A program made the translations under genes and the position numbers. From Aselliscus stoliczkanus (Eukaryota; Chordata; Mammalia; Chiroptera; Hipposideridae), in assembly GCA_033961575.1 (NCBI GenBank), contig CM066738.1:66625478-66689477 (forward strand): DNA of 64,000 nt, given 5' to 3'. The notes under the pieces were generated by a model. That model worked only from the letters and a program-made list of their open reading frames with translations, made no database searches and was not told the DNA's origin. Position 1 is the first letter of the stretch. Each line of letters opens with the position of its first letter. Shown here one piece after another: positions 23,011-34,900 of this stretch.

Positions 23011-23715
23011 GAGGACTGCTGATGGAGATGTATATATGCCAAAGGGACAGAAAAAATGAGGTTATGGTCAGACTATTAATCTTAGAGGGCTTTTGGTTGT
23101 GGTGTGCTCATGTGGTGATTTTGTAAGTGGGTTGCTGAAGTAAAGCAGAAGACAATAACTAGAAATAAAGAAGTCAAAGAATTGATGTGAGGCTGTTAGG
23201 AATGTCGTCTATAAGGACATTAAGTTGCTTGGGATGATGGACAGAAATATAGTCTTCAGTGAATGAGGGAGCATGGCCAGGATCTTAATAAATTACTTTG
23301 AAGACAAAGGAGAGATACTGTCGCCAAATGGTGAGCACACAGGGGCAGGGACTGCACTAGAGGGGTGTATAAAAATCTGGAGGAAACAATGGAGAGTAAA
23401 GGAGACCCTGACCCAACTCTTCATCATGAGTTTGGTGGTATATAAGGAAAAAAAAGCAGTCTCCAATTTGGAGGGTGTAGGGAAAGCAGTGCCCTCAGGG
23501 GACAGTTAAGATTATATTAAGCTGACAGAGGAGTGAGGAGGAGGTTGAAGGTGTAGAGGGGTCTTTGGTCACATATTAGATTGTAGAAAGGGAGAGGGTC
23601 TTGGATAGAGGAATACAGAAGATATACAGAGTTTCAGCGAGTGTAGAGCCAAGTGGTGCTAAGAGCCAGGCAAGAGGTGTTCTTTGGTAAGTGAGTGTGT
23701 ATGAATGTGTGTACA
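23010..23715. other. G/A-rich sequence, possibly more antisense L2
   Basis: Purine-rich text continues beyond the L2 match, with phrases that may be eroded L2. I cannot align it with confidence. The 78-residue frame at 23273 has no recognisable domain. Confidence 0.35.
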
Positions 23716-23716
23716 G

Positions 23717-23718
<2 letters not shown>

Positions 23719-23752
<34 letters not shown>
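23719..23752 (+). repeat. (GT)n microsatellite
   Basis: A nearly perfect GT run of about 30 bases, flanked by imperfect GT/AT repeats. Confidence 0.95.
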
Positions 23753-23759
23753 ATGAAAC

Positions 23760-24540
23760 ATTTAGTGCTCTGAGTTGAGTTGCTAACCCTGAAGTTTGAG
23801 TGAGTACACTTATTGGCTCTAGGCATAGCCCCAGTTGTCTCCAGCAGAACTGCCATTTGTTTGGTAGCTACAGAAGTCAATGAGAGTTGCTTTTGGTAGG
23901 CATCAGTTCTTTGAAAACTAACCTAAATCCCTCCTCTTGGACCCAAAGGGAAAGTTACAATCTATTAAATTTTCATCATAAAAGAAGCAGAAAATCAATG
24001 CAAAAATAATTCTATTCTATTCAGCGCACTTATAGAGAAAGGAAATTAGCTTTTTAAATTGTGAGATAATGTGCTAAATAACTGAGCATATAATTTGAGG
24101 CATGGTGAAGCCTCAATTACAGTTCTCAAGTTTATTTTACCAATTTTTCTGCATTATAATTGTAGAACATTTTGCTTCAGCGTGAGAGACAGCTGTTAAC
24201 ATTCATCCTGATAGCATAACATGAGCATGTAGATTCCATAAGTTGCCATATATACAAATATACACACTTCATTTAACTCAAAATGAGTGTCATAGTTTAG
24301 GAAATGATTTTCAAAAATGATTAGAAAATAGTCCTAGGGATACATAAGAACATGTCTAAATAAACCTCAGAGTAATTTGATGAACATTTTGCAGTTGTGA
24401 ACATTTTCTCATAAGCTGTGCTTTTATTGTCTAAGATAAAGACAGGAAAAGATAAATTGCAATTCTCAGGGCAAAAGAAGATTTACCCCATCCATCACTG
24501 CAACATTTTGCAGGAGGATGGAAATTACAGATACTTTGAA
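23760..24540. other. No gene seen
   Basis: No recognised element, RNA or coding frame. Confidence 0.4.
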
Positions 24541-24544
24541 ATAA

Positions 24545-24990
24545 TGGGCCAGAAATGAAAGAATGCATGGCATGTTCAGTGGAGAATGAGGGCAAAATTC
24601 AAGTTGAGAGGACGAGGTGGGTGAGAGGTAAGTTGGATAAGTAGGTGAGGGTAAATGATGACGACTTTATATTTCTTGCTGAGAAGTTTAGATTTCTTAT
24701 AAGGACCATAAGGTATAACTGATGGTTAATACAGGAGTGGCATGGCCAGAAATAGATCTTAAAAAGATCTGTTTAGTAGTATGCGGAAGACAGAGAGAGA
24801 AAGCCTAGGAGGAAGACCAGTTGAGATGTAGGAACTGAAGGAAGGGAAGAGGAGGGCCAAAGCAAAGCAAGGGGAGTGGGAGATAGACAGAAATTTGAGA
24901 GAGATTTGGTAGGAAGTGAGATAGAAAGAGGAGTTCAGCATGACTCTGAGAGTGGCCCCATTTGTTTAAGGACCAGAGACTCAGTCAAAT
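24545..24990 (-). mobile_element. L2 LINE relic, antisense
   Basis: 'ggagtggcatggccagaaat', 'aaaaagatctgtttagtagt', 'aggaagaccagttgagatgt' and 'agaggagttcagcatgactc' are in the order of antisense L2 ORF sequence. Heavily eroded. Confidence 0.7.
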
Positions 24991-25359
24991 GCAGAACAGG
25001 TCTGATCCCTGAGTCTTCTTCCTTTTTATCTTTCGGGACATCACATTCTCTTGTATAGAACCCTGAGTATATAATATCCTGATGGTTTTTGTATTTTTCC
25101 TGCAACTCATTTGCTTTCCCCTAACATATATGAATACCATATATGGTCCCATTGAATCAAAAGACTGCTGACACTGCACAGGATTTGTGAGGCCTAGAGT
25201 CCAATTATTTCCTGAAGATGGAGGACGATATTTCTAACTGCTAAAATTTTGTAACCCAAAAAAGTGGGTTAATAAATGAAATTTTTCTGTAAAATCCCTG
25301 GAAAAGTCTAAAAGTGCTTAATCTATACTTTCCTACTGTGCTTGAAAATGTGTAGGAAA

Positions 25360-25655
25360 GGATAATAATAATGAGCACTTTTATTTTTTAGAGAGTTTTA
25401 AATATATATTGACTCACTTGGTCTTGAGCTGTCACAAAAATCCTATGAAATAAGTAAGTATTGTGAAAAACCCATTTTGTAACTGAGGAAACTGAGGCAC
25501 AGAAAGGTTATGTAAATTACATAAGGTCACACAGTGGTAAGTGGCCACTTGCCTAAGGTGAGTTTGTTGGTAGCAGAGCCAAGATTTAAACCCTGGCTGT
25601 GTTTAGGGCCCAGGCTTTTACCTACTACACTATATCATCTTTCAACACTTGTAGC
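25360..25655 (+). mobile_element. MIR SINE relic, sense
   Basis: 'ataataatgagcacttttat', 'aactgaggaaactgaggcac', 'ataaggtcacacagtggtaa' and 'agagccaagatttaaaccct' follow the MIR order. The 'aagt' block is partly repeated (gtaagtggccacttgcctaaggtgag), which suggests a small local duplication. Confidence 0.85.
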
Positions 25656-25659
25656 ATAC

Positions 25660-25975
25660 TGTAATGGGGTGGGTGAATTTCTTATACTAGGGAAATTCCA
25701 TGATATTTATCTCCTAGTTGGAGATGAGAATAGTATTTTAGTCTGGGCCTTTGGAAATTGGTAATGTTTTACTTGTTATCATGAGTAGTGGGGTGGGGAT
25801 GATTTTCTATGCTTGCCTTTATTCCTCCTTGTTCCCCTGCCTCAGATCTTCTAAGGTTATCAGTATTGGGCACTGATTTCAGATAAAGCTCCTCCCTATT
25901 GTTGATGATAATAGACAGCTGTGAAGATCTGATGATCTAAAGTTGTCACAAGAAGGGAATGGTTAATATAGGGAA
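25660..25975. other. No gene seen
   Basis: No recognised element or coding frame. Confidence 0.4.
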
Positions 25976-25980
25976 GTCTG

Positions 25981-25998
25981 TCTTTCTATCTATCATCT

Positions 25999-26032
<34 letters not shown>

Positions 26033-26075
26033 AATCATCTATCATCTATTTATCATCGATCCATCCATCATTTGT
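25981..26075 (+). repeat. Imperfect (CTAT)n/(CATC)n microsatellite
   Basis: Tetranucleotide repeats of CTAT and its variants cover about 90 bases, with interruptions. The repeat produces an IYL/SIY-rich spurious frame. Confidence 0.93.
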
Positions 26076-26124
26076 CTTCTAACTATCCATGCAACCATCC
26101 TTCATTCCTATATATTCCCTGACT

Positions 26125-26300
26125 TCTACGTGCCATATACTTTATTTGACACTTTCACATAATTAGATAATCCAATTCTTAAAGACTTGTAATACTGTTA
26201 TTTTGCAGATGAAGAAACTTAATCCAAGAAAGAGATTCAGGTTTTCAAACCTGAAGCCCAGGTTTGTAGTCAAATTTATCTGATCCCAAAATATATACCC
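26125..26300 (+). mobile_element. MIR SINE relic, sense
   Basis: 'ttttgcagatgaagaaactt' and 'aagcccaggtttgtagtcaa' match the core and 3' part of a sense MIR. It is weak and diverged. Confidence 0.6.
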
Positions 26301-29160
26301 TTTCCCTTGATGCCATAGTTCTTGTGCTAGGTCTTCTAATTTTTGGCTAGATATTCTACTTGTTGTACTAGATTATTGCTGTTTAAGATTTTCCCAGATC
26401 ACCACTGTAATTATTGCTACAAAATATTTACAAGTTAATCTTGTTGTCTTTCCCAATACTGGTTATGAGAAATGTAATGCATTAGGAAGAAAATCTATGT
26501 ATTAATATTAAAGGCTAGTAAAGATCCAAAACTTGAAGGGGATATTAAAGATAAATTTTAGTTTTGTTTCAGATGCATTGCATAGTTGTATGCTCTTGCT
26601 CTTCTTATTTTTTGGAGTTTTGAGAAAAGCACTGCAGATAAGACTGGTGTAGCAATGCCTATTTTTACATATATAACAATTAACATATTAAATTAATTTT
26701 AATAATATGCTTACTATACAAACAATTAAAGCCCTATTTTAGTGAAACCTTATTAGAGAGTTGCCCAGCTTTGTTATATAGAAGGAATGAATGAGCTAGG
26801 TAAGGTGTCTCATCTTTTTTGAATGTCTGGTTACTGTGGCAATAGAAAGTATTGAAATTTCATCTTGGTTAATAGATTCAAAGGAATTAAATATTTTCAG
26901 GCACATACTTTTATCCTTTCAGGTTTATTTTCTGCTCAAGCTGATGATTACACTAATTTTGCCCATAATAACCAAGACAGGTAATATTGTCATTACTTAT
27001 GGCACAAATAAGTGTAAATCACTTTGCCAAAAATAAATAATGTAAAAGTGAATGAATTCAATCACAACAGGAATCACACATAGTGGGAACAAAATGAACG
27101 GCTACTTCATTCCCTAACACATTGCTTTCATAGATCTTAGTTGGAGAGACCAAGATTTTAGAAGAATAATGCTCTTTCAAGGATTTCTACCTGTTATTGG
27201 CTAAAAAACAGAGTTTACCTAAGTAATATGTTTTATTTTCTGTCTTCCCTTTTGGAGGAGGACAGAATGAATTTCCTATAAGTTTCATTCAGAATTTATT
27301 ATGCACCTACTCTTAATAATTATAATAAAACTTCATGTCATTTATAGCTGTGACCTTTAAATTGTGTTCCAAAGTATGGTATTTACTGAAATTAGACTGT
27401 AAATTCCAAACGTGTAAACACATGTTAGCTAGGGATTTTATATAACTGTACTCCTGCTCTGCTTGTTTATTGATATTTATGCCTGCTGACTTCTGTTAAT
27501 TGGTTAATGTTTGTAAAGTGCTTTTGAGATGAAAAGCTAATGATTGCTGTACTATAGGAATGTGTGGGTGGCTGCTGACAGTTGCTACCGATGTCTGCTG
27601 GGGGTGGGGGATTGGGGGGGATTGACTGCGGAAGCTAGCTTGTGGGCTGCTGGATAATGAGGAACCCCTGAAGAGCTCTATGCCCCTGTTCTCCAAAACT
27701 TTCCCATTCAATTTTCCTGGCTTTGCTAAGTCAACCTTTGGACCTAATAAAAATCATCATTCCTGCAAAACTGTTAAGAGGAAGGCTCTTCAAAGACTTT
27801 TTACCCACCTACCACTAGAGTTTGCTCTAATGCAGTTGGATGGCTTCCATATTCCATTACAAAAATAAAACAGAATAAAGCATGATAGTATAGAAATACA
27901 TAAAAAGTCCAAGAAAGATGTTGCTCTTAAAAAATAGTTATACATGTTTTATTTTTTGATCTGTTTTTTTTCTGCTGTGTGAACTTAAAGGAAAGAACAT
28001 TTTTTTTATCTCCTTATTTTCATATTTTGAAATGTATGACGTATATTTGTTTAAAAGTTTGCTAAGAAAAATGTAATTGTGCACTGACATTTTCCACTTA
28101 TTTCTATAACAGACTTATATTAAAAAGGAAAAGTGTTTTTAAAATGTTTTTTTCTAAAGTTACTGAATTTTCTGCACTCCAGAGAAATGATATTTAGAGT
28201 TTCTACGCATTACGTGATTCTCATGCTGAGACTGTTTAAAATAATAAATATTAAATAATATTAAATAATAATATTGATATTCTTTTTGTTGGTCTATATG
28301 CCTGCTTTTTGTAATGTCTATTTCGTGAATTTCCCAGATCTCTTCTAATCCTTCATATTAACATTTCATAGTCACAACATCATACATTACACTTCATAGC
28401 TCCTCTGGGGGCACCCTCTTGAGGTATGTGCAATTGGTCCTCGAGAGAAAAGTGGTGTCCAGTGAGACCCACACAATTGCCCCGTTTCCTCCACGGAGAC
28501 AAAATACTTTCCAGCTTTTTATTTTTAGTCAGCTGGTAATCAATGAACTACTTAGAGTGAGTTTCAGAAAAGACAAAAGCAGATACAGGTCCTGTAGCAC
28601 ACAAATAGACCCCTTAGCGAGGAGCTACCTTGAGTTTTGTCCAAAATAGTACATTTATGTACTTGTTGTTAAAATTAAGATTTGTTTAGAACCTCTACCG
28701 TATTTACCAAGGTTAACTTTGAAGTTCTTACAGGTCTTAAATCCTATGAAATTAGAAAATCTTTCAGAGTAATCAGGAATATAGAGATGCTCAGTACAAA
28801 GACATTTTTTACATCGATTTTTTCATAATCAAGAAAAATTCAAGAAAACCAAATGAGAAATTAGAGAAAGCCAAAATATAGACTACCTGGACAAATTATT
28901 GTACAACTAAAGTGGCATTGTGCCACCATTATGACAACACGGGGAATGCTTATGATATTGTATGAAGTAAACAAAAAACAATAATAAAGTGATCATAAAA
29001 TATGTTCTTAACTATGGCAACCATTCATAGAAACTGCCTGAAAGGAATTATAGCCAAACACTAAGAGTGATAATTTCTTCTTAATGATTATTTCATGTTT
29101 TTCAAAGTTTTATGATGAATGAATGTTTTTTTCACTCATTTTCTTTTCAAAATAACTACT
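26300..29160. other. Gene-free, repeat-poor AT-rich segment
   Basis: I found no recognisable repeat, RNA or coding frame, apart from short AT-rich reiterations near 28240-28275 (AATATTAAATA type). The small frames here (for example 76 residues at 28419) have no domain signature. This is the longest stretch without a clear transposon in the first half of the window. Confidence 0.45.
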
Positions 29161-29480
29161 TAAAACATACAAAAATATAGAGAATGGTATAAAATAGCAG
29201 ACATCCTGTATTTATATGAGGTTTTACATGCTAATTTTTGTCTCCCTTAGGTCTTTTTGGTATTTTTTTTAGATAAAGCGTTTGATTTCTCTGTCTCTTC
29301 CTAGAGGTAAACACTATTCTAAGGTTTATGAGTTTTTTTATTTTTGCTACATGTGTAAGCATTCATAAAAAATATAGTATTACGTATATTTAAGCTTATA
29401 CATAAAAATAGTTATATATATCATTCTGCAAGTTACTTTGTTCACTCAAACTATGTTTCTATTTTCTTTAGTATTTCAAC
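29160..29480 (-). mobile_element. Possible old antisense L1 3' fragment
   Basis: Phrases such as 'agaggtaaacactattctaa' and 'ctgcaagttactttgttcac' resemble antisense old L1 3' UTR sequence. Only a weak by-eye match. Confidence 0.35.
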
Positions 29481-29688
29481 AAACGTTGATTTATTAAATA
29501 ACCAGTGTATGTAGTTAATAAGATAATATATTTTATTATTGAAAATATTTCAAACCAGACTTTGACTTACACTTATTTTGTTACAGAGAAAGGGATTTTT
29601 TTTCTTTATATAATTTATGTATGTTCTACAGAAAATCCAGCATATTTGATTGAATTTAGCTATTTCATTAATTGAAAAAAAAAACATG

Positions 29689-29714
29689 ATTACTAAATTC
29701 AATTACTAAATTCA
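29689..29714 (+). repeat. Perfect 13-bp tandem duplication
   Basis: The unit attactaaattca occurs twice in direct succession. Confidence 0.93.
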
Positions 29715-30245
29715 AAAGTAAGAACATTTGACTTAATTTTTTTCTGTTGTAGAAACTGCTGAAAATATAGGATTTACATGTGAACTCCTGACTGAAGACA
29801 CCATTATCTGCTATAGGGAAGATATATAGTAAGTAAGAGGCCTCCAGTGTGAGGATACGTAACATCTAATTTTTGTAAAGGCAGGGCTAGGTGCAGTAGA
29901 AACAGTGGACACAAAGAAATGGGAGCTGGGATGTCACTTCAGACAATTTCCTTGCATTAAATGAAGAGAATAACAGGCCTTATTTTTTTTTTAATTAGTT
30001 TTTGGGAAAGTTAGGGCCTTTATTTGCTCTTTCAGAGGCCATTTTTCTCTGTTCCATAGAACTCCTCAGTGCTTGCTTTCTTGAGAAAGGAAGTGGGGCC
30101 TGAGACATCACTAACAAATTAATACGAATTATATTCACGTATTGCCTGTTCTAGGAAATTGTATTTTAAAAATTTATTCATGATGACTTATGTAGAGTTC
30201 GCTTGTTTTAAAATGCTATATAATATTCAAATGATTAATATACAA
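29715..30245. other. No gene seen
   Basis: AT-rich, with no assignable feature. Confidence 0.4.
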
Positions 30246-30249
30246 TAAT

Positions 30250-30957
30250 TTATTTATTCTCCCAGTAATTCTCCAAGTAGCGTACTGTCCAAAATTCTAA
30301 AGCTTTTGCTCTTGTGAAATGCTGCAAAATATTCCTGAAGGTCTCCTTGTACGCATTTGAGAGTCTTTCTAGGCTATAACTAAAAGTGGCATTACTGGAT
30401 TGAATATATCTATATCTTAACTTAGATTTTACCAAATTATTCTCCAACTTATACTCCCAACAGCCAAATACATGAATTACTATTTCCCTATGTTCTTGTC
30501 AACACTTGATACTAGACTTTTAAATATTTGCCTAACTGATAAATGTAAAAGAACACCTTTACAAAACTTTTATTTGTTTTTCCCTGTTCACTAGACTTTA
30601 GGATATACTTTGATGTAAATTGTCTCTTTGCCTATTAATCTGTTAGGTCATTTGTTCTTTTACTATTGGTTTTTAAGCATTTTTGATATATTGGGTTGTC
30701 GGAAAAGTCATGACTCATTTTTGCAATGAAAAACAGAAAAAATACATTATGACTTTTCCGACAACCCAATAGTTGGGATATCAATCTTTTGTCAGTTATG
30801 TGTGTTGTAAATACATTCTTCCAGTCTGTAAATTGTCTTTGTATTTTAAGAGTTTCTTCTAATGAACAGAAGTTTTAATTTTTAATGTAATAAAATATAT
30901 TCACATTTTCTTTATAAGTTTATGTCTTTTCTGTCTTCTTTAAAATATATTTCACTG
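30250..30957 (-). mobile_element. Old antisense L1 (left half of a split copy)
   Basis: Antisense L1 ORF2 C-terminal text ('gcattactggattgaatata', 'ttgtcaacacttgatactag', 'tttgtcagttatgtgtgttg') runs from 30250 to 30957. It is interrupted by a MITE at 30691-30769 and by a sense L1 from about 30958. It appears to resume at about 33850, so one old copy was split by a later L1. Confidence 0.82.
30691..30769. mobile_element. Mariner-type hairpin MITE (copy 2) with TA TSD
   Basis: A 79-bp palindrome starting 'ttgggttgtcggaaaagtca' and ending 'tgacttttccgacaacccaa'. The arms are near perfect over about 20 bp, with a short asymmetric loop. TA dinucleotides at 30689-30690 and 30770-30771 form the target duplication. 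The flanking L1 antisense text joins correctly if the element and one TA are removed. It has no coding capacity. Confidence 0.93.
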
Positions 30958-31375
30958 TCCTGGCAGGGCACAACTGTTGCTGAAACTGGCCTGCAGCAAG
31001 GCACCTCCCAGGATGCCCTGTGGCCAGCTTTGTACTGAGCCAGAATACCACCTATTCACCTCCAAGGATAACACACCCAAAGGGCAGACTAGGCAGGCCA
31101 AGAGCCCTGCTAAAGGCAGTTCTGCTCCATAGGTTCAGCCCCTGCACCACAGCTCCTCAACTATAACAGGATAGCACACACAACACTCACAAGGGACATA
31201 CATGGAACATGTGGCTCAGGTGACCAGGGAGACTGCCACTGGACCCCATAGGACACCTACTATATAAAGCCACTCTACTAAGACTAGGAGACATAGCAAC
31301 TTTACATAATACATAGAAACAAACACAGGGAGGAAGCCAAAATAGGAAGACAAAGAAACATGTCCTCAATGACAT

Positions 31376-31400
31376 AACAGAACAGAACAGAACAGAACAG
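31376..31400 (+). repeat. (AACAG)5 microsatellite in L1 ORF1
   Basis: Five tandem pentamers AACAG lie in the N-terminal ORF1 region. A period of five shifts the frame with each unit gained or lost. Confidence 0.93.
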
Positions 31401-32108
31401 AAGCTCCAGAAAAAGAGCTAAACAAAATGGCGACAAACAATCTACCAGATCCAGAGTTCAAAACACTGGTTATAATGATGTTCAATGATCTTAGTGAAAA
31501 CTTCAACTAAGAGATAGGAAACATAAAAATGAAGATAGAAAACACTGAAAGAACCAGTCAGAAATGACAGTTATTGAATAACTGAAATAAAAAACACATT
31601 AGAGGGAATCAAAAGTAGATTAGTTGAAGAAGATCAAATTATTGATTTGGGAGATAAGGTAGCAGAGAACACTAAATTGGAACAGCAAAAAAGAAAAAAC
31701 GATCCAAAAATATGAGGAAAGTTTCAGAGGCCTCTGGGACAACATCAAGCATACCAACATTTACATTATAAGGGTACCAGAAGGAGAAGAGAGAGAGCAA
31801 GGAATTGAAAACCTATTTGAAAAAATAATGAATGAAAACTCCTCTAACCTGGTGAAGGCAATAGACATATAAGCCCAAGAAGCAGAGACAGTCCCATACA
31901 AGATGAACTGAAATAGGCCCACACCAATGTACATCATTAAAATGCCAAAGGTTAAAAACAAAAAGAATCTTAAAAGGAGCAAAAGAAATTCAATTAGTTA
32001 CCTACAAGAGAACTGACATAAGACTATCAGCTGATTTCTCAACACAAACTTTGCAGGCCACATGGGAGTGGCACAAAATACTCAAAGTGATTAAAAGTAA
32101 GGACCTAC

Positions 32109-32256
32109 CTATTGGGCCTGCCAAGTGGCTCAGTTGGTTAAGAGCTCGCTCAAGAGTGCGAGCTGAGCTCTGAGCAACAAAGGTTCGATGCCAGCCCGAG
32201 CTGAGTTGCCGTTGAGCTGCCAACAGGTGGCAGGATGGCTCAGCTTAAAAAAAAAA
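32109..32256 (+). mobile_element. tRNA-like SINE, type C (copy 1), 16-bp TSD
   Basis: The head 'aagtggctcagttggttaag' has a box A-like tRNA start. It is followed by 'gagctgagctctgagcaaca', a box B-like 'ggttcgatgcc', and a tail with 'gagctgccaacaggtggcag'. A TSD aaaagtaaggacctac at 32093-32108 and 32257-32272 flanks it, with an A tail. It shares this body with the copy at 50751-50888, but its tail differs from the short SINE type. Confidence 0.9.
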
Positions 32257-32445
32257 AAAAGTAAGGACCTACAACCAAGACTACCCAGCAAAGCTATCAT
32301 TTAGAATCCAAAGGACAAATAAAGAGCTTCCCAGACAACAAAATTCTAAAGGAGTTCATCACCACCAAAGCAGTATTACAGGAAATGTTGAAGGAAATTC
32401 TTTTAGAAGAAAATCAACATAAAAAAAAAATCATCAAAAGTATGA

Positions 32446-32727
32446 ATAATAAAATGGCAATAACTATATATCTATTAACAATTACTTTAAATGTAAATGG
32501 ATTAAATGCTCCAATCAAAAGACATAGGGTGGCTGAATGCATAAGAAAACAAAACCTTTGTATATGCTGCCTACAAGAGTACTCACTTCAGATCATAAGA
32601 TACACACAGATTCAGAGTAAAGAGATGAAAAAGATACTTCATGAAAATGGGGGCTGGGGAAGCTGGAGTAGCAATAGTTATACCAGACAAAATAGACTTT
32701 AAAACAAAGGCTGTAACAAGAGACAGA
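32446..32727 (+). pseudogene. L1 ORF2 N-terminal stub (endonuclease start)
   Basis: It begins MNNKMAITIYLLTITLNVNG and continues LNAPIKRHRVAECIRKQ and CCLQEYS (the metal-binding E of QETH is kept in context, but the H is lost). It ends after a VIPDKIDFKTKAVTRDRE-like stretch, where the sequence jumps to the ORF2 C-terminal region. Nuclease catalytic residues further on and the whole RT are absent. Confidence 0.85.
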
Positions 32728-33849
32728 GAACTCAGTAATCTCACTTCTGGGTATTTATCTGGAGAAACCCAAAACACAATATTTTACACATGTCATCCTC
32801 CAAAAAATTAATCTATAAATCCATAAAAATCCAATCAAAATTCCAAATGCATTTATAAGGAATAAATAAAATGTATATGGAAGAACAAAATGCCCAGTAT
32901 AGGCAATACAATTATTAAGAAAACTAAGGCAAACAGACCAATGAATACGAACATATTATAAAGCTGTAGTAATGATGATAGTGTCATAGTAATACAAGAA
33001 TAACCATATAGACAAATAAAACAAAGGGTCCAGATTTAAACCCCTACTCATATTGGAAAAGTTGACATAAGATAGAGACAGCATTGCATAGTGTGGAAGC
33101 AACAGATCACTTAATAAATCATGTCAGGATAATGGTTATCTACATAAGAAATAAATAAACTTGGATTTGTACATCACAGCATAAAAGAATAATTTCTTTT
33201 AAAAGAAAACATTGAATGTATTTATGGCCTCAGGATAGTGAAGGGACATGTGCATCCATATGTTCTTTGAAGCATTATTTACAATAGCCAAGATATGGAG
33301 GCAACCTGTGTGTCCACCAATTAATGAATGGATAAAGAAGAGGTGGTACATATGTAATGGAATATTATTCAGCCATAAAAAAAATGAAATCTTGCCATCT
33401 CAACAACAGGGATGGATCTAGAGCATATAGTACTGAATGGAATAAGTCAGACAGAGAAAGACAAATGTCATATGATTTCACTTATACTGGTATATAGAAT
33501 CTAGAGAACAGGATAAAGGAACAAACAAAACAGAAACAAGCTTGTAGATATAGACAGTATTTTAATGATTGCTGGATGTGGGGGAAGATGGGTGAAGGGT
33601 GGAAGGGATTAAAAGATATAAAATAGTTATAAAATAGTTATGGAAATGTAAAATATATATAGTATGTGGAATATAGTAGTACTCGTATTGTAATAACTAT
33701 GTATGGTGTCAGATGAGTATTGGATTTATCAGGGTGATTACTTTGTAAGTTACATAAATGTCTAATCACTAAGTTTACACTTGAAACTAACATAACACTG
33801 TATGTCAACTGTAATTGAAAAATAAAACAATTATTTAAATAAAATGAAA

Positions 33850-34838
33850 TATATTGCTTGTTTGATTTGCTAATGCTTAATTTAGGATGTTTGCATTTAT
33901 GTTTAAAAGTAGGTTTGGCCTATATTTTCTGTTTTTCATGATTGGCTTGTCTAATTTTTTGTAAAAGTCCATATTACTTTATGAATTGAGTTGTGAATCA
34001 CCTCTTACTTTATATTTCCTAGAAGAGTTTATATTTAGCATTAACATTACCTTTTTTTTTGTAGATTATTCATATTATCTTATCTTGAAACTTCCTTGGC
34101 CAGTGATCTTCTGGTGGATAAAATTCAAATTATTTTTGAATTGTGGGTAAGATTCAAATTCTTCAGTGGTCACAAGCTTTTATTTATATATAATATACAA
34201 GCTTCTATACTATATAATTTTATACTTATGGAAAAATTTCTGTACTTCTAGCTTTTTATGTTTATTAACATAAAGCTGTTCCTTACAGTGTCTAATGAGT
34301 TTTTATTTATATTTTTATCTCCTCATAGTCACTGCTAATATTACTTATTTATGTCTTCTCTCTCATTATAATGGGAAATATCCCAGAGATATGTCTATTT
34401 TTTCTTAATCTTTTTATTTTAAAAGTTTTTCTATCCCACATCTTTATTTTTCTATTTTCTGTTACATTAAATCCTGCTAAGTTTCTTTCTTTAGGGTTTA
34501 TTTTGTTGTTATTGTCTGGTGTTTTTAGTTGAATGCTTAGTTCATTTCCCTCCCTAATATCTACATTTAAGCAACACATCTTAATTTTAATAACAGTGTT
34601 TTCATTGTCATTTGATTTTTAATAGATTCTAATTTATGTTTTCTTTTTTTCTTTAACTTTCAAATTACTTCAAGATCTGCTTTTTATTTTTAAGTATATG
34701 GGATTTGTTTGCTACTTTTTATTATCTTTCCAATTTTTATGTTACTGTTGAATCAATTTTTATAGTGTTGTCGCTTTTCTAAATATTTAAAATTTTCTAT
34801 CAGATTTCATATTGCAACAAATTTCTGAGAATGCTAAT

Positions 34839-34870
<32 letters not shown>

Positions 34871-34900
34871 TCTCGGTTTTATTTTCTGTTGTTGCTTGTG
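33850..34900 (-). mobile_element. Old antisense L1 (right half of a split copy)
   Basis: Antisense L1 ORF2 text resumes here: 'tgctaatgcttaatttagga', 'ttgcatttatgtttaaaagt' and 'aggtttggcctatattttct' match the RT region on the minus strand. It is interrupted by a short CT run near 34840-34875. The right limit is unclear. Together with 30250-30957 it forms one old copy split by the L1 at 30958-33848. Confidence 0.7.
34840..34876 (+). repeat. (TC)n microsatellite
   Basis: A TC run with a single G interruption. Confidence 0.93.

Larger units (their letters stand above)
31342..32430 (+). pseudogene. L1 ORF1 relic, interrupted by a SINE
   Basis: The start matches other ORF1 copies (MGRQRNMSS). 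An AACAG pentamer repeat lies at 31376-31400. The conserved RRM segment is recognisable (VPEGEEREQGIENLFEKIM, bases about 31772-31830), as is the C-terminal region (KMPKVKNKKNLKRSK, then LQEMLKEILLEENQ near 32376-32415). Many stops are present. A SINE inserted with its own TSD splits the C-terminal part. ORF1p would be the RNA-binding protein of the L1 RNP; this copy cannot encode it. Confidence 0.86.
30958..33848 (+). mobile_element. L1 lacking most of ORF2 (non-autonomous type), 5' truncated
   Basis: In order: L1 5' UTR (30958-31341; related to the antisense copy at 48.4-48.9 kb, not to copy A), degraded ORF1 (31342-32430, split by a SINE at 32109-32256), and ORF2 start (32446-32725). An abrupt join near 32727 then leads to the C-terminal segment 'taatctcacttctgggtatt'. 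A further old ORF2 C-terminal block (about 32800-33200) and a 3' UTR ending near 33848 follow. It interrupts an old antisense L1 that flanks it on both sides. Confidence 0.85.
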
